From positions 78,504-142,503 of the forward strand of contig VCMS01000006.1 of the NCBI GenBank assembly GCA_022539475.1: a DNA stretch of 64,000 nucleotides, in the 5' to 3' direction. Made by a program: the position numbers and the translations under genes. A model generated the notes under the pieces. That model saw only the letters and a program-made list of their open reading frames with translations, was not told the origin of the DNA and ran no database searches. The stretch is from Gracilaria domingensis (taxonomy: Eukaryota > Rhodophyta > Florideophyceae > Gracilariales > Gracilariaceae). Shown piece by piece: positions 47,541-56,811 of this stretch (position 1 is the stretch's first letter; the number at the start of each line of letters is the position of its first letter).

Positions 47541-49964
47541 CTATTGGAAAAGACGACGCATGACATGGGCCTCGGGGAGTTGACTATATTCCTGATCATT
47601 TTCGGTCTCAGAGAAGGCGGATTCAATGATCACTTCCGTGATGGCTTCGTCCTCATTAATGTCGTCAGTGGTTGTGTCTTCGTTGGCGTCCATCTCAAAG
47701 TACGACACGAAGTCGCCGGTGCTTGCCGGGTGACTCGTTGTAGGCTGTTGTGGCTCTGTGGGCGTTGAGTGATGAAGAGCTACCCTTGACACTTGCGGTT
47801 CAGCCGCTGCAGTTGCATTCGATCTCAATACCTTCTTACTACTGGGCCGTTTTTCCGAGTTCAATGCCCTATTAAATGCGCAGAATATCATCTTCTCCAC
47901 TTTAAGTGGATGAAGCCTGTTACGTGAGGGAGTTCGAACCCTCCCTTGCAAGCTGAAACTTCTTTCTACAGTCGAAGAAGACGGACTTACCGACAAAATG
48001 CGCAGAGCAAAGTCTCGCAACCACGGATTTCCATTAAACTGCATCCAATAAACGACAGGAATGTTCCTGAATGCCATCAGAGCTTCTCTTTCCATGGGGT
48101 TATCGGCCTGCGCTCTCCACGACAACCGCGTGTAGCTGAACTCCTCGAACAACCGCTGAATAGCACCATCAACACCTCCTGCGCTGGGGAGCTTTTGCGT
48201 AGGAGGAAACACGTCGGATGCAACGTATGCGCGAATGTACTTCAGGACATGGGCGTTATGCTCTGTGACATCTTCGTTAAGGCTGCGGAGATCTAAAAAG
48301 TACGCCGCAAAATGTAGGGAGGTCAGTAAAGGAATCTTTCGAGAGTCTTCTTTCACTCGAATACGGAAAGATGTCAGAACTTCGCCCTTCCGCTCTGCCG
48401 TAAGAAAAGGAGTCAACGGCAATGCTCGAAGTTCTTGCTCGAGCTGTCTTGTTGCGGGGTACACTTCTGATATAATTGAGCTGTCATCATCAAAAACGCG
48501 GAGATATTGTCGCATGATCCTAAACACATAGTATATCTCCAGACATTTCTCGAATACGGAGTTGTCGCGAACAGTGGATTCGAAGTAATCTCTCTTTTGC
48601 GGATTTCTGTTCCCGTAAAGATTCTTATGAAAGTCAGGACAATCTACCAATTTTTGGTAGACGGGCTTACCTCTGATAAAAGAATGCAGCATTCCCTCGC
48701 AACTTGCGAAGCGAGTAGCTGCCATTTTCATAGGCAAAACCGCAGTTCTAATCGGAAGGACTCTGCCATATTGATCCACCTCCCGATTTCTTGTCACGTA
48801 CCCTGTGTTTCGAAGGTTGACGTTAAATTGATCCTTCAATTGTTTGAATCGGAAGTAGAGCTTCGAATGCTTCCTCAAGTCATTCACTACCCCTGACGCT
48901 GTAGATAGTATGTCACTTACCCATTGTAATTCACCAATGTCTTGCATTAAAAGGTTGGCGACGTGGGTCTGGTCCTGTCCAGCTAGAATATGATTGTGTC
49001 TCCTCACAATTTCCTCCTTGGCTTTTACACATGAAGCGGTGTTGTCGCTGACAACGCCACTGATGCGCGTCATATCTCCGAATTCCCGGAACACCTGGGT
49101 AACAATATCAGCATAGAGCGACGAGTCGCAGCTGGCTGACCCAGTGTACACCGAGCGCAGAAAGTAGGTTTGTCTGGAACGATTCACGCCTGTGATAGTC
49201 AGAAGCACATTGACAACATTTTCAGAGTTGGAGTCTGTCCAGCCGTCGAAAATAAGCGTCCCATACGCTTGACGCAGAGTAGAGGTAATCGAAGACTTCA
49301 CCGATGTCATTTGCTGCATATAGTACCCTTCAATGTTCTTGCTTGCCATTCGCGCTATCGTGGGGACATGACGTTCGAAACGAGCGTCCAGAAGTTTGAT
49401 GATTTCGACAAGTTCGTTTCCGCCCTCTTTTCTACTCAGTATGTTGAACGGCAGCATGTGGTGGACGATTAATTTGGTTAGTAGGTCGTGGAGCCGAGAG
49501 ACTTTGCGCGCAAAGTCGTGCTCCGTTTCGCCGATTTTCATGACACTTGCAGTGCCCGGTTGTCTACCTACAACGGGGTTTGAATCTTTGCTGGCGGTTG
49601 GTGCTTTTCGTTCGGTCTCTGCTTTGGACGGTGTTACGGGAATACCGAAGCACTCTGAGGAAGATCCCATTTTGCGATATGCACGCATAAGAGCTGGCGA
49701 TTTGAGAAGTTTTGTGAGGGTCTCAGTAGAAGTAAAGTCGCATTGCAAAAGATGCTGACCTAACTGCGTAGCGTTCATGTTTTGGCTTCTGCTTTGCCAC
49801 CCGCAGCCGTTGCATGTAGTTAAGAAGTTCTCAGAGGACGATAATGGATCGGTGTCTTGCTGTAGAGCAAAGCATTCTGTGGGCCACCAACTGCGCTTTC
49901 GGCCGACTCTTCGTGAGTTTGATGACTGCGATTCGTGACGGGCGGATGCATTATTGCTGGACAT
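47541..49964 (-). mobile_element. hAT DNA transposon, transposase with open frame
   Basis: An 807-residue transposase of the hAT superfamily in a single open frame from ATG 49964. Near residue 50 is a BED zinc finger (CNGCGWQSRSQ...HLLQC). A DUF659-type catalytic region follows (LIFDGWTDSNSENVVNVLLT, GVVSDNTASCVKAKEEIVRR), with the first acidic residue in the expected DGWTD block. The C-terminal hAT dimerisation domain is clear: WLRDFALRILSVSPSSSTVE, then RSFSLQGRVRTPSRNRLHP and VEKMIFCAFN. No internal stops, so the copy is either recent, still active, or host-adopted. I searched both flanks by eye for terminal inverted repeats and 8-bp target duplications and found no convincing pair, so the element ends are not set here. 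Confidence 0.92.
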
Positions 49965-50967
49965 CGCTGGAGAGAAGCGCGTGTAAGTGTTACAGGTTTC
50001 TGCGGGCTTGGGTGGGGTGGCAAGCGGCTGCGGGTGGCTTGTTATGCTTACCGGTGTGGCGGGAGAGTATTGAGTTTTTGCAGAGAAGACTCAAAGAATG
50101 GAGACATGAAGCTGCTTAATATTGGCTACGGACGAGTGAGCGTTTTACTGGAATGGCACAAGGCCTCCCGCACGCGGAGCTTCACGTATAAACTCTTTCT
50201 CGCCTCTCCGTGGCGCGTGTTTCTGGAACGCAATCCTTTCTGTCCGCTGGTCCTGGAGGGACTTCAAAATCCGATTGGAATACGTGGCAGAATTACATTT
50301 CAGCTTGGTGGAGCCCGAGATCACAGCATGAATAGGCTTTAGTATGCAACGCATACTTCAAAAGTGGGCTCAATCATCTCAAAACGTTGAATACTATTCA
50401 GCGTGTAGGGACCGTTGTCACGGAAGAAACGGACGACGGTAACGCCCAATAAATTTTCTCGGAGGCCTATAAATTTATTGAAGTTGTGTTTCACTGCTCC
50501 GGCAGGAGTCCGGCATGATGATGCGACGAACCAGGTCATACTGCATTCGGACTGGGCCGTTATAAACGGGCTATTCTAAGCAACCATTGGTCCAACATCG
50601 AACTGCTTGCGCCCTCTGCCAATCACATTGTATTCGGCCGCCAGGCAATGCGTGCGCGTTGCTCAAGGAGCCCACCTGATCGCTTCTTCATCTAAGAGGT
50701 ATGCACGTGTATACGTGTATTGGTGTGGTGCGTGCCAGACGCGTGCCCAAATAAACCGGTCCCAGACAAATTGGGAGCCGCCCAGATCTCCAATCCCTCA
50801 ACACTCGTTGAGCCACACGCCAAACGAACCAAAACCACCCCCACCGCCACCTTTTGCATGCTATTATTTGATCCCTGGCAGTTGCCACTTCCGTCGCCCA
50901 TCGTCTTGCGACCGCATCCTAAACAAAGGCGACCTTGAGAGTTGCGTCATCTTGCCCACACTCTGAA
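49965..50967. other. 1-kb region without gene
   Basis: Lies between the transposase start and the small three-exon gene. It likely holds the right part of the transposon and the gene promoter. Frames are short and unconvincing. Confidence 0.35.
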
Positions 50968-51536
50968 ATGGGAGACATTGACGAAGAAATCATTGAAGGG
51001 CCAAAGGTTCGTATCCTAAACTAACTCACACAATACCATCCCAGCCGCTCTTGACTATGACCTGACTTTTTTCACGTTCTCGTACTCTCGTTTCTTAGGT
51101 ATCCGCCGCACTTGAGTGGGGAGGTACCTATGACAACCCTAGAACGCGCGACAAGTTTTGGTACCGAGCCATACTCACCGAGACGCCAGCGGATCAGGGC
51201 TTGATTTGGAGAGTCGCCAGGAGGCCCCGAACTCGCCGTAACGAAGATCCGCATCCCACTGTTCGTCTCATGCGGGAGAATCCGAAAGGCATCCTGTACG
51301 TTCTTTTTCTCATGATGTTTGTTCGTTCGACAAGCTCGTTGATATACTGACTGCCATACGCTCTCGTATTTTCTGCATTACACAGATTTGCAAAGGTAAA
51401 AGCAGGTGAGGTACTCGTGGAGAACTATTACGATTTCATGAATCGAATGATCTTGCAGGCTCGAGATGAAGAGAAAAAGGCCTCTAAGAAGGGCAATAAG
51501 TCTTCCAAATCGTCTGAGGATGATTCTTCTAAGTAA
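50968..51536 (+). CDS. Small three-exon protein of unknown function
   Basis: Three exons fit perfectly: 50968-51006, 51099-51295 and 51386-51536, joined by GT-AG introns of 92 and 90 nt. Phase is kept at both joins and the frame closes at TAA 51534, giving 128 residues. I do not recognise the protein. Exon 1 gives MGDIDEEIIEGPK. Exon 2 is basic and aromatic (YDNPRTRDKFWYRAIL, then IWRVARRPRTRRNEDPHP). Exon 3 has FAKVKAGEVLVENYYDFMNR and ends in a Lys/Ser-rich acidic tail. No targeting signal or membrane segment is present. Two introns in so short a gene is unusual among its nearly intronless neighbours. The consistent splice structure is strong evidence of a real gene. Confidence 0.75.
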
Positions 51537-52171
51537 ATTGCTTCTTGACCTAGTCGCTCGTTTCGCCGCCCAGGGCTACATCTGCCAGAGCAGTGCAACA
51601 AGTTGTTTCGCATGCGGTCAAAGTAACATTGGCAACTTTGATGTGTGTTCCCCCAAACCGAAAGGGTTATCATTTACCTCCCATACATGCTTTCTGCAAT
51701 GAAACACAGCCTTGTCAAACCTCACAACTCTCTCATCTTGAGCGACAATCCTGATGAGTTCTGTGGAAGGCAGTTGTTCCTAACGCCTTTCACCAACAAT
51801 TTCACGCTTGACACGGCAACATCATGTTCTACGTTTTAGACTCGCCATCGAGGGTCGCCGTGCGATCGCCGCACCCTTCCGCGAAAGCCCTGGAAAATAG
51901 TATTTTGAAAAATACTGAGAACCGCAGAGAGGACGAACGCTTTGTAACAAGAGATACCGCCCCAATGGGGCGGCCCCATCGTGTATCCAACCCTTCCATA
52001 TTGCGGACCAATACTTTGAAGTTTTGCATATACACTCTCGTTCTGGTCTGCTCTCGCATTCATCAGGCTGATGATCGCCCTGTTCCGAAGAACTTGCTCG
52101 GAGACGAAGTAGCAGGCACGCGTTGATGATCCCCTAACGGCAGTCCATTTGTTTACACGGCCGAGCATACA
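51537..52171. other. Intergenic region, no gene seen
   Basis: About 635 bp between two plus-strand genes. It includes short frames on both strands without domains, and presumably the oxidoreductase promoter. Confidence 0.4.
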
Positions 52172-53272
52172 ATGGCTCCTGATGCAACAGGCAAGGTAGG
52201 GCCGATTCGTCTGGCTCTTCTTGGTGCCGGAATATTTGCTTCGTCAGCTCATAAAAGCTGTCTTCAAGTATTGCAGGAAAATTTAGCGGTGCGGGTGAAT
52301 CTTGTTTGGTCAAGATCTCTGCTCTCGGCCGAGAAGCTGGCGAAGCAGTACGGTTCACATGTCGTAATTGCTCATGCTTCATCTTCAGATGATGCCGAAT
52401 CCGTCCTTCGTTCCGCTCTTGAAACTCTACGCCAAAACCGCTCTGTCATAGATGCTGTAATCTTAGCTGTTCCTGTCCAACAACTAGCGCCCTTCTCACA
52501 GATGATACTCACAGAAGGCATTCCTCTTCTTGCTGAAAAGCCGCTTGCTGCTGATCTAGGAACCGCAAGGCGACTTCTACAAGAGTCTGAGAAGAGCAAA
52601 GCCATTCATGCCGTTGCGGAAAACTTTCGTTTTGAACCTGTGTTCAGGAAAGCCCATGACATGTTGAACGATGTTTGTGGAAATATCGTTTGTGTACAAC
52701 TTAAGGTACAGACGCCAATGCCACTTGGGAGCCGATACGGGAGGGGATGGCGCCTAGATCTAATGGGAACAGGTATTTTGCTCGACGGTATGGTTCACCA
52801 TATTGCCGGAATGAGGGTCGTTCTTGGAGCAGATATTGCACGAGTCTCTGGTTTTTGTTGGAAACAAAACCAAGCGTTTTCTGGTCCAGATTCGGTCAAT
52901 GGTGTAGTCATCTTCTCAAATAATGTACCTGGCACGATACTCGTGACATACGCGGGGAACACGTTTTCGTGGGGTTTTCAAGTGATAGGAACTGCTGGAG
53001 ACCTCGTTATCGAAAGAACATTTCCACAACCTGGGTACAAGCTCTCCACAATTCGCAAAACTGAAGGAAAGCAGGAAGCGCTCGAGGAAAGTTTTTCCTT
53101 CTCTGGAATCGACTCCGAATTTGAGGCGTTCATAGAATCTTGTCGTAACGGTGTAGTTCATCCGGACTTAGATTCTCGAGTCGCTTTCAACGATCTTGCT
53201 ACGGTCAGTGCTCTTGTTTCATCTTCTGAACTCAAACAATGGGTCAATGTGGAACAATGGAGGCGCAGTTAG
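52172..53272 (+). CDS. Gfo/Idh/MocA-family oxidoreductase
   Basis: NAD(P)-dependent oxidoreductase of 366 residues. The N-terminal Rossmann fold shows LALLGAGIFASSAHKSCLQV, a variant of the GxGxxA/G dinucleotide-binding turn. AVILAVPVQQLAPFSQMILT and LLAEKPLAADLGTARRLL follow, with the family EKP motif near residue 130. ENFRFEPVFRKAHDML corresponds to the E-N-x-R-x-x-P segment. In the C-terminal beta-sheet domain LMGTGILLDGMVHHIAGMR carries the G-x-D-x-x-x-H motif that positions the substrate. The substrate cannot be told; relatives act on sugars, inositols and other polyols. No transit peptide is evident. Length is typical. Confidence 0.92.
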   Translation: MAPDATGKVGPIRLALLGAGIFASSAHKSCLQVLQENLAVRVNLVWSRSLLSAEKLAKQYGSHVVIAHASSSDDAESVLRSALETLRQNRSVIDAVILAVPVQQLAPFSQMILTEGIPLLAEKPLAADLGTARRLLQESEKSKAIHAVAENFRFEPVFRKAHDMLNDVCGNIVCVQLKVQTPMPLGSRYGRGWRLDLMGTGILLDGMVHHIAGMRVVLGADIARVSGFCWKQNQAFSGPDSVNGVVIFSNNVPGTILVTYAGNTFSWGFQVIGTAGDLVIERTFPQPGYKLSTIRKTEGKQEALEESFSFSGIDSEFEAFIESCRNGVVHPDLDSRVAFNDLATVSALVSSSELKQWVNVEQWRRS

Positions 53273-53594
53273 GTCTACTAGTGGATTATATTCGCAGCGC
53301 ATGTCGACAAGGACATCTGACTGATGGAAAACTGAGTTTAACGTTGTGGTCAGGATGTACTGTGAGCGGGTCCCCAGCTCTTGTTGAGCCCGAAGAGGTT
53401 TGGGAACAGACGCTGCGATCTTTAGAACTGGAGATCGCTTTCCATGGCACGCCGAAGTCACAGTGTTCTCGTTGGGTTTCGTATCGTATCGCTGCACTAT
53501 TATTAACTAACTACATAAACCCCTTGTACGCTACACGTATACATATGTACAAGCAACATTACATGTTCTCTCTGTTTACAAGGGCGGAATGCCA

Positions 53595-53657
53595 AGAAGC
53601 GTTCTCTCACTCGGAAGGCCAGTATCTTTTCGGACCATTTCTAACTAGCCGTCTTTT
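53595..53657 (-). mobile_element. LINE 3'-end fragment
   Basis: About 60 bp closely similar to 14625-14690 in the same orientation: both contain CGTTCTCTCACT followed by GGAAGGCCA and CTTTTC, then TCTAA and CGTCTT. On the minus strand it encodes LVRNGPKRYWP, the same block as IIRKWPEKVLAF in the longer copy. A short dead scrap. Confidence 0.65.
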
Positions 53658-53794
53658 CTCATACGGAGGGGCTATGTATCTCAGCAGTCATTTTCTCATG
53701 AAACCTGTAGAGACAGATCGAACCATTGCGCTTTGTACAACGAAGCACGATTTTTAGATCAAATATCTCTGGTCGAGAAGAACTCCCACGGTTA

Positions 53795-53881
53795 GTTGAA
53801 AGTAGCAATCTGATTCTGCTAGATTTGATCAAACAAGTCCCACATAGGTTGTTAGCTTTCCCACTAGAGGGACAAAACTTT
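53795..53881 (+). mobile_element. Second LINE 3'-end fragment, opposite strand
   Basis: Encodes LLDLIKQVPHRLLAFPLEGQ, matching LQELIRQHPQRLWPFLTREN of the copy at 12903-13202. It lies back to back with the minus-strand fragment 140 bp away. Confidence 0.5.
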
Positions 53882-54515
53882 CCAGCAATCCTGCAGCTAT
53901 TATCTGCTAATCTCAGAAACTGACATATCTCCGAGAAGCATGAAGAGGCGTTAGGCACATTCCTCTCGACATAGTCCTTGAGCGTCTCAGAATGAAGTGC
54001 TTAACATCGTTCAGTATTCGGGGGAATAACTCTATACGACTTTCTTAGAGTGCTCCAAGCGCGTACATTTAGAGCATGTGTCAATCCACTGCCGGAGCCC
54101 CACCTTCGCGATGCCATACCTTGGAATACGTGCGTCTTTCACTTTTCATAGTTGATTGGCCACTCAAATGCGATATGCAGTGCTGGATATCTATCAACTG
54201 AGACTTACATGTATTCTTTTTAATGGTCAGCCGCCCTCAGTTACGAAGCAGAAGTACGACTGCTGGACCGTTAAAGCCAAAAAGCATTGCACATATTTGA
54301 ACTCTGTCCTGGACACGACTTCTCCAGTCGTTCTATGATGGACAATAACTCGTCAAATATTTTCACGCAATACCTTGCGAAACTTACGATTCATACACCG
54401 TGCACCATACGGACGATATCATCGGCGATGAATAACAAGCATAACATTGTGTAAACTATTTAGTCCTGATCTTCAAAGAGGTTGGTTGTCGTTTATCCTA
54501 CACTAAGACACAAAT

Positions 54516-54544
54516 GGTATCCTTAAGATATCCTTAAGGATACC
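54516..54544. repeat. Perfect inverted repeat, 12-5-12
   Basis: GGTATCCTTAAG, a 5-base spacer ATATC, and its exact reverse complement CTTAAGGATACC. It lies 155 bp upstream of tRNA-Tyr and could form a hairpin or cruciform. No gene is attached. Confidence 0.9.
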
Positions 54545-54699
54545 AACGGTATCTACAGCGGAACATACAGAACATGATAACATGTGATGCTGTAGAGAGG
54601 GAAGAGGTTTTGGCCCAAGAAACATCCCTGATCTGCCAGAATTCTTCGCAGGGAGATTCAAAAAGGGTTATTCGGGCCTCGGGGAGTTAATATGGTGAC

Positions 54700-54796
54700 C
54701 TCTCGGTAGCTCAGTTGGTTTGCGCACAACATAGAGCATTTGACTGTAGTGATCGCGATCATCAAAATGTCCCTAGTTCGATTCTAGGTCGGGAGA
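54700..54796 (+). tRNA. tRNA-Tyr (GTA) with anticodon intron and D-loop insertion
   Basis: All four stems form: acceptor CTCTCGG with TCGGGAG (two G-U pairs), D stem GCTC/GAGC, anticodon stem TTTGA/TCAAA, and T stem CCTAG/CTAGG around loop TTCGATT, with discriminator A. C1-G72 and A73 are tyrosine identity features. Anticodon GTA is at 54746-54748. After the base 3' of the anticodon comes an 11-nt intron (54750-54760, TGATCGCGATC) at the canonical 37/38 site. It contains the self-complementary GATCGCGATC. The D loop is 21 nt long where 8-10 are normal; removing 12 nt (about 54720-54731, TTGCGCACAACA) leaves the normal AGTTGGTTA. That segment can pair TTG with CAA. Extra introns at non-canonical positions are known from the red alga Cyanidioschyzon merolae. 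A and B boxes are present. Confidence 0.88.
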
Positions 54797-55318
54797 TGAC
54801 ATGAAGTCTTTGTTGCTTTCATTTTTTGGAACGGCAGTTTATCACGTTCTATCCATGTCTGAATTCTCATCGTCAATAGTAGCATGCATATTTCAACTTC
54901 GTATTGCCCTGGTGAGTGAGAGTTTGGAATGCTACTACTTGATGAGAAAGTATGATTGAATTACCGAAGGCCAGCGTGACTTTCTAGAGCAAGTCGAGTC
55001 TGCATCTGGACAGAAAGCTTTTGTTCACCAAGAGTAAAAGTGTGAAGCCAGCACAATATACGAACAGGGCAGCGACGTCCTCGAGAAGAGCACAGTTCGT
55101 TGAAGTCTCAGAAAATCTTTCCAACCTCGAATGCGGGGCAGACGAGATTGTTGCAGACGACATACATGCCGCACAGCTTTTCGCAAGACCTGAATAAAGC
55201 CAGAAAGCATTTGAAATACACATTACATGAAGAAAAACTGTTCTGAACTCAAGTTTACTTGCAGCACCGTACAAAAGCAGCGAACAATTACCATGGCACA
55301 ACCCCGCAACATCAGCGA
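54797..55318. other. Intergenic region
   Basis: After the Pol III terminator it holds no gene I can support. A 144-codon minus-strand frame (54984-55418) overlaps the end of ApcC in another frame and is a shadow or chance frame. The 3' end of the ApcC transcript lies here. Confidence 0.4.
54822..54827 (+). terminator. Pol III terminator of tRNA-Tyr
   Basis: Six consecutive T, 25 nt after the end of the tRNA. Confidence 0.7.
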
Positions 55319-55678
55319 TTAGGTGTTGCCCACTGACCTCATCTGACCACCCGACGAGAGCTGAACCTTCAGAATACGACCACCCATCTTCTGAATACGT
55401 TGCTGCTCGGCATACCACGAGGAAAACGGCACAACCTTGGTGGTGTAGACGTTTTGTAATTCGCGGAACGTGTAGAGTCGGCTTTCGCTCGGTAGAACAT
55501 AAGTAACCTTGAAAGAACGAGAATCCTTCTCAACGCTAGAGCTCTTGATGCGACGGTCGCCCAATGAACCCTCACCGCTGCCATCCATATCGTACGCCAT
55601 CTTCGGCGAGCGGCGGCACACGGCAGCTTGCGCTGCGGCGCGGGCAAGTACAGGTGTCGCTGAAGCAAACGCAAACAT
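55319..55678 (-). CDS. apcC: Phycobilisome core linker ApcC, nuclear-encoded and plastid-targeted
   Basis: Small linker that caps allophycocyanin discs in the phycobilisome core, the light-harvesting antenna of cyanobacteria and red algae. The 119-residue precursor starts at ATG 55678 (a TTG two codons earlier is in frame). It begins MFAFASATPVLARAAAQAA, an Ala-rich leader with Phe near the start, typical for red-algal plastid import. The mature part is a CpcD-type domain: FKVTYVLPSESRLYTFRELQ, then YTTKVVPFSSWYAEQQRIQK and MGGRILKVQLSSG. These correspond to F-VTACVPS-TRIRTQRELQNTYFTKLVP and EQQRI-KMGGKIVKVELATG of cyanobacterial ApcC. An acidic/basic linker of about 30 residues lies between leader and domain, so the cleavage site is uncertain. 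This gene is the main reason for placing the window in red algae. Confidence 0.92.
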   Translation of the reverse strand: MFAFASATPVLARAAAQAAVCRRSPKMAYDMDGSGEGSLGDRRIKSSSVEKDSRSFKVTYVLPSESRLYTFRELQNVYTTKVVPFSSWYAEQQRIQKMGGRILKVQLSSGGQMRSVGNT

Positions 55679-56811
55679 TCTCAATGCAGACTTGGTTAAA
55701 AAAGCAGATGGGGTGGAAAGGGGAAGCGGAAAGGTGCAGGCGCCTTCGAGGAGAGAGGGTGAGCGGTGAGTTCAAGTGCGCGATGGAGGCGGCGGTGGAG
55801 CCTCTGTCTTGAATAGGGTTCCCAAGTGCCACCCAATCCGTGTGGTGTGGGAGCTGCAGGAGCATTGGCGATCCTTCCGACTGAGATATTTTGGCGATTA
55901 GTTCACGTGTGTTTCGTGTATGACATGGCCACTTTTGGCCGTAAAAACATGCCACAATCATCACGACGAAGGGGAAGATCGCATGACGTTGACGCGTGAA
56001 AACACCCATGGGAATCTTCTCTCACAGGAATGATGATCTAGTTCCAAAGGTAATCGTCGTTCATGATGAAGCGAAAGTAATATCTATCGACCGCGGCAGT
56101 GCGGTTTTCCATCCCCTCCGCGTGATGTCTTCTGCGTCTAGCTGGGGACCATAAGGGCAGCCCTTTCAGCCCACAATTCGAGAGCGGGTTGATGCCATCA
56201 ACTTGATGGCAGGGGTTTCGATTCTTAGTGATTCTTTCGCTGAGGGCACCATATGAAAGATACCAATCGCTCGAACGTGTTCCGGCCATATGGTTCCTTT
56301 CATGTGCTGTTCACGGCCTTGCTCATTTTGAAGACATTTGGCGTTGCTATTAAACAACCAAGCGAAACCAGATCCAATTGCACGTCAGGTACAAGGTCCT
56401 ATTCGTGCCCAGACAATCTGGGAGAAAAGACGCCATTCCTATGCACACACCTCGTGTGATTCTTGCTCGTTGTGCTACGTCTTGTGGTACTAACGAAATA
56501 GATTTACAGGCTTCGGCCGTGTGTTGCATAGGTTTGCATCCGTGGTCCTTAGATCTGCTTCCGAACGCTTCTTGCGCAACGCGCGTTTGGCGTTTGATCG
56601 GTTGCAAATGAGTCATTACTGCGGTACATATACAAGCCTGTCGTTTGACTACGCAAACAACATTGAAGGGCCCCCCAAAGCTCTTCGCCAAGACTTGAAG
56701 ATCGGAAGAGCAATCCAGTACTCTTTTGAAGCACTTCATCGAAGATAGATACATACATCTACAGGTAGCGTAGATTCGCTCACATACCAAATCCGATATC
56801 CGACACCTACT
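55679..56811. other. 1.1-kb region between ApcC and dynein
   Basis: It holds the ApcC promoter and the dynein 3' end. A minus-strand ATG frame 56038-56289 (83 codons) has a protein-like C-terminus (MENRTAAVDRYYFRFIMNDD) but no recognised family; it could be a small gene. Other frames are unconvincing. Confidence 0.35.
56038..56289 (-). CDS. Doubtful small protein
   Basis: ATG 56289 opens 83 codons. The middle (CHQVDGINPLSNCGLKGLPL) and the end (RYYFRFIMNDDYLWN) look more like protein than chance, with aromatic residues and few repeats. There is no recognisable family. It is isolated on the same strand as the ApcC and dynein genes, with 359 bp to the next coding sequence upstream. It could be a real short gene, a last exon, or chance. 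Confidence 0.25.
   Translation of the reverse strand: MAGTRSSDWYLSYGALSERITKNRNPCHQVDGINPLSNCGLKGLPLWSPARRRRHHAEGMENRTAAVDRYYFRFIMNDDYLWN

Larger units (their letters stand above)
53273..54699. other. Gene-poor region with LINE scraps
   Basis: Apart from two LINE fragments (listed) and an inverted repeat at 54516, only short unrelated frames are present. The first 100 bp are the 3' flank of the oxidoreductase gene. Confidence 0.4.

Noticed and set aside
47350-50450. CCCTACA/TGTAGGG pair as terminal inverted repeats of the hAT element
   Set aside because: Only 7-8 bases match and no 8-bp target duplication flanks them; this is within chance.
54984-55418. 144-codon minus-strand frame at the end of ApcC
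   Set aside because: Overlaps ApcC in another frame and has no supporting motif.
56200-56225. Possible tRNA T-arm (GGTTTCGATTC)
   Set aside because: No acceptor or anticodon stem can be formed around it.
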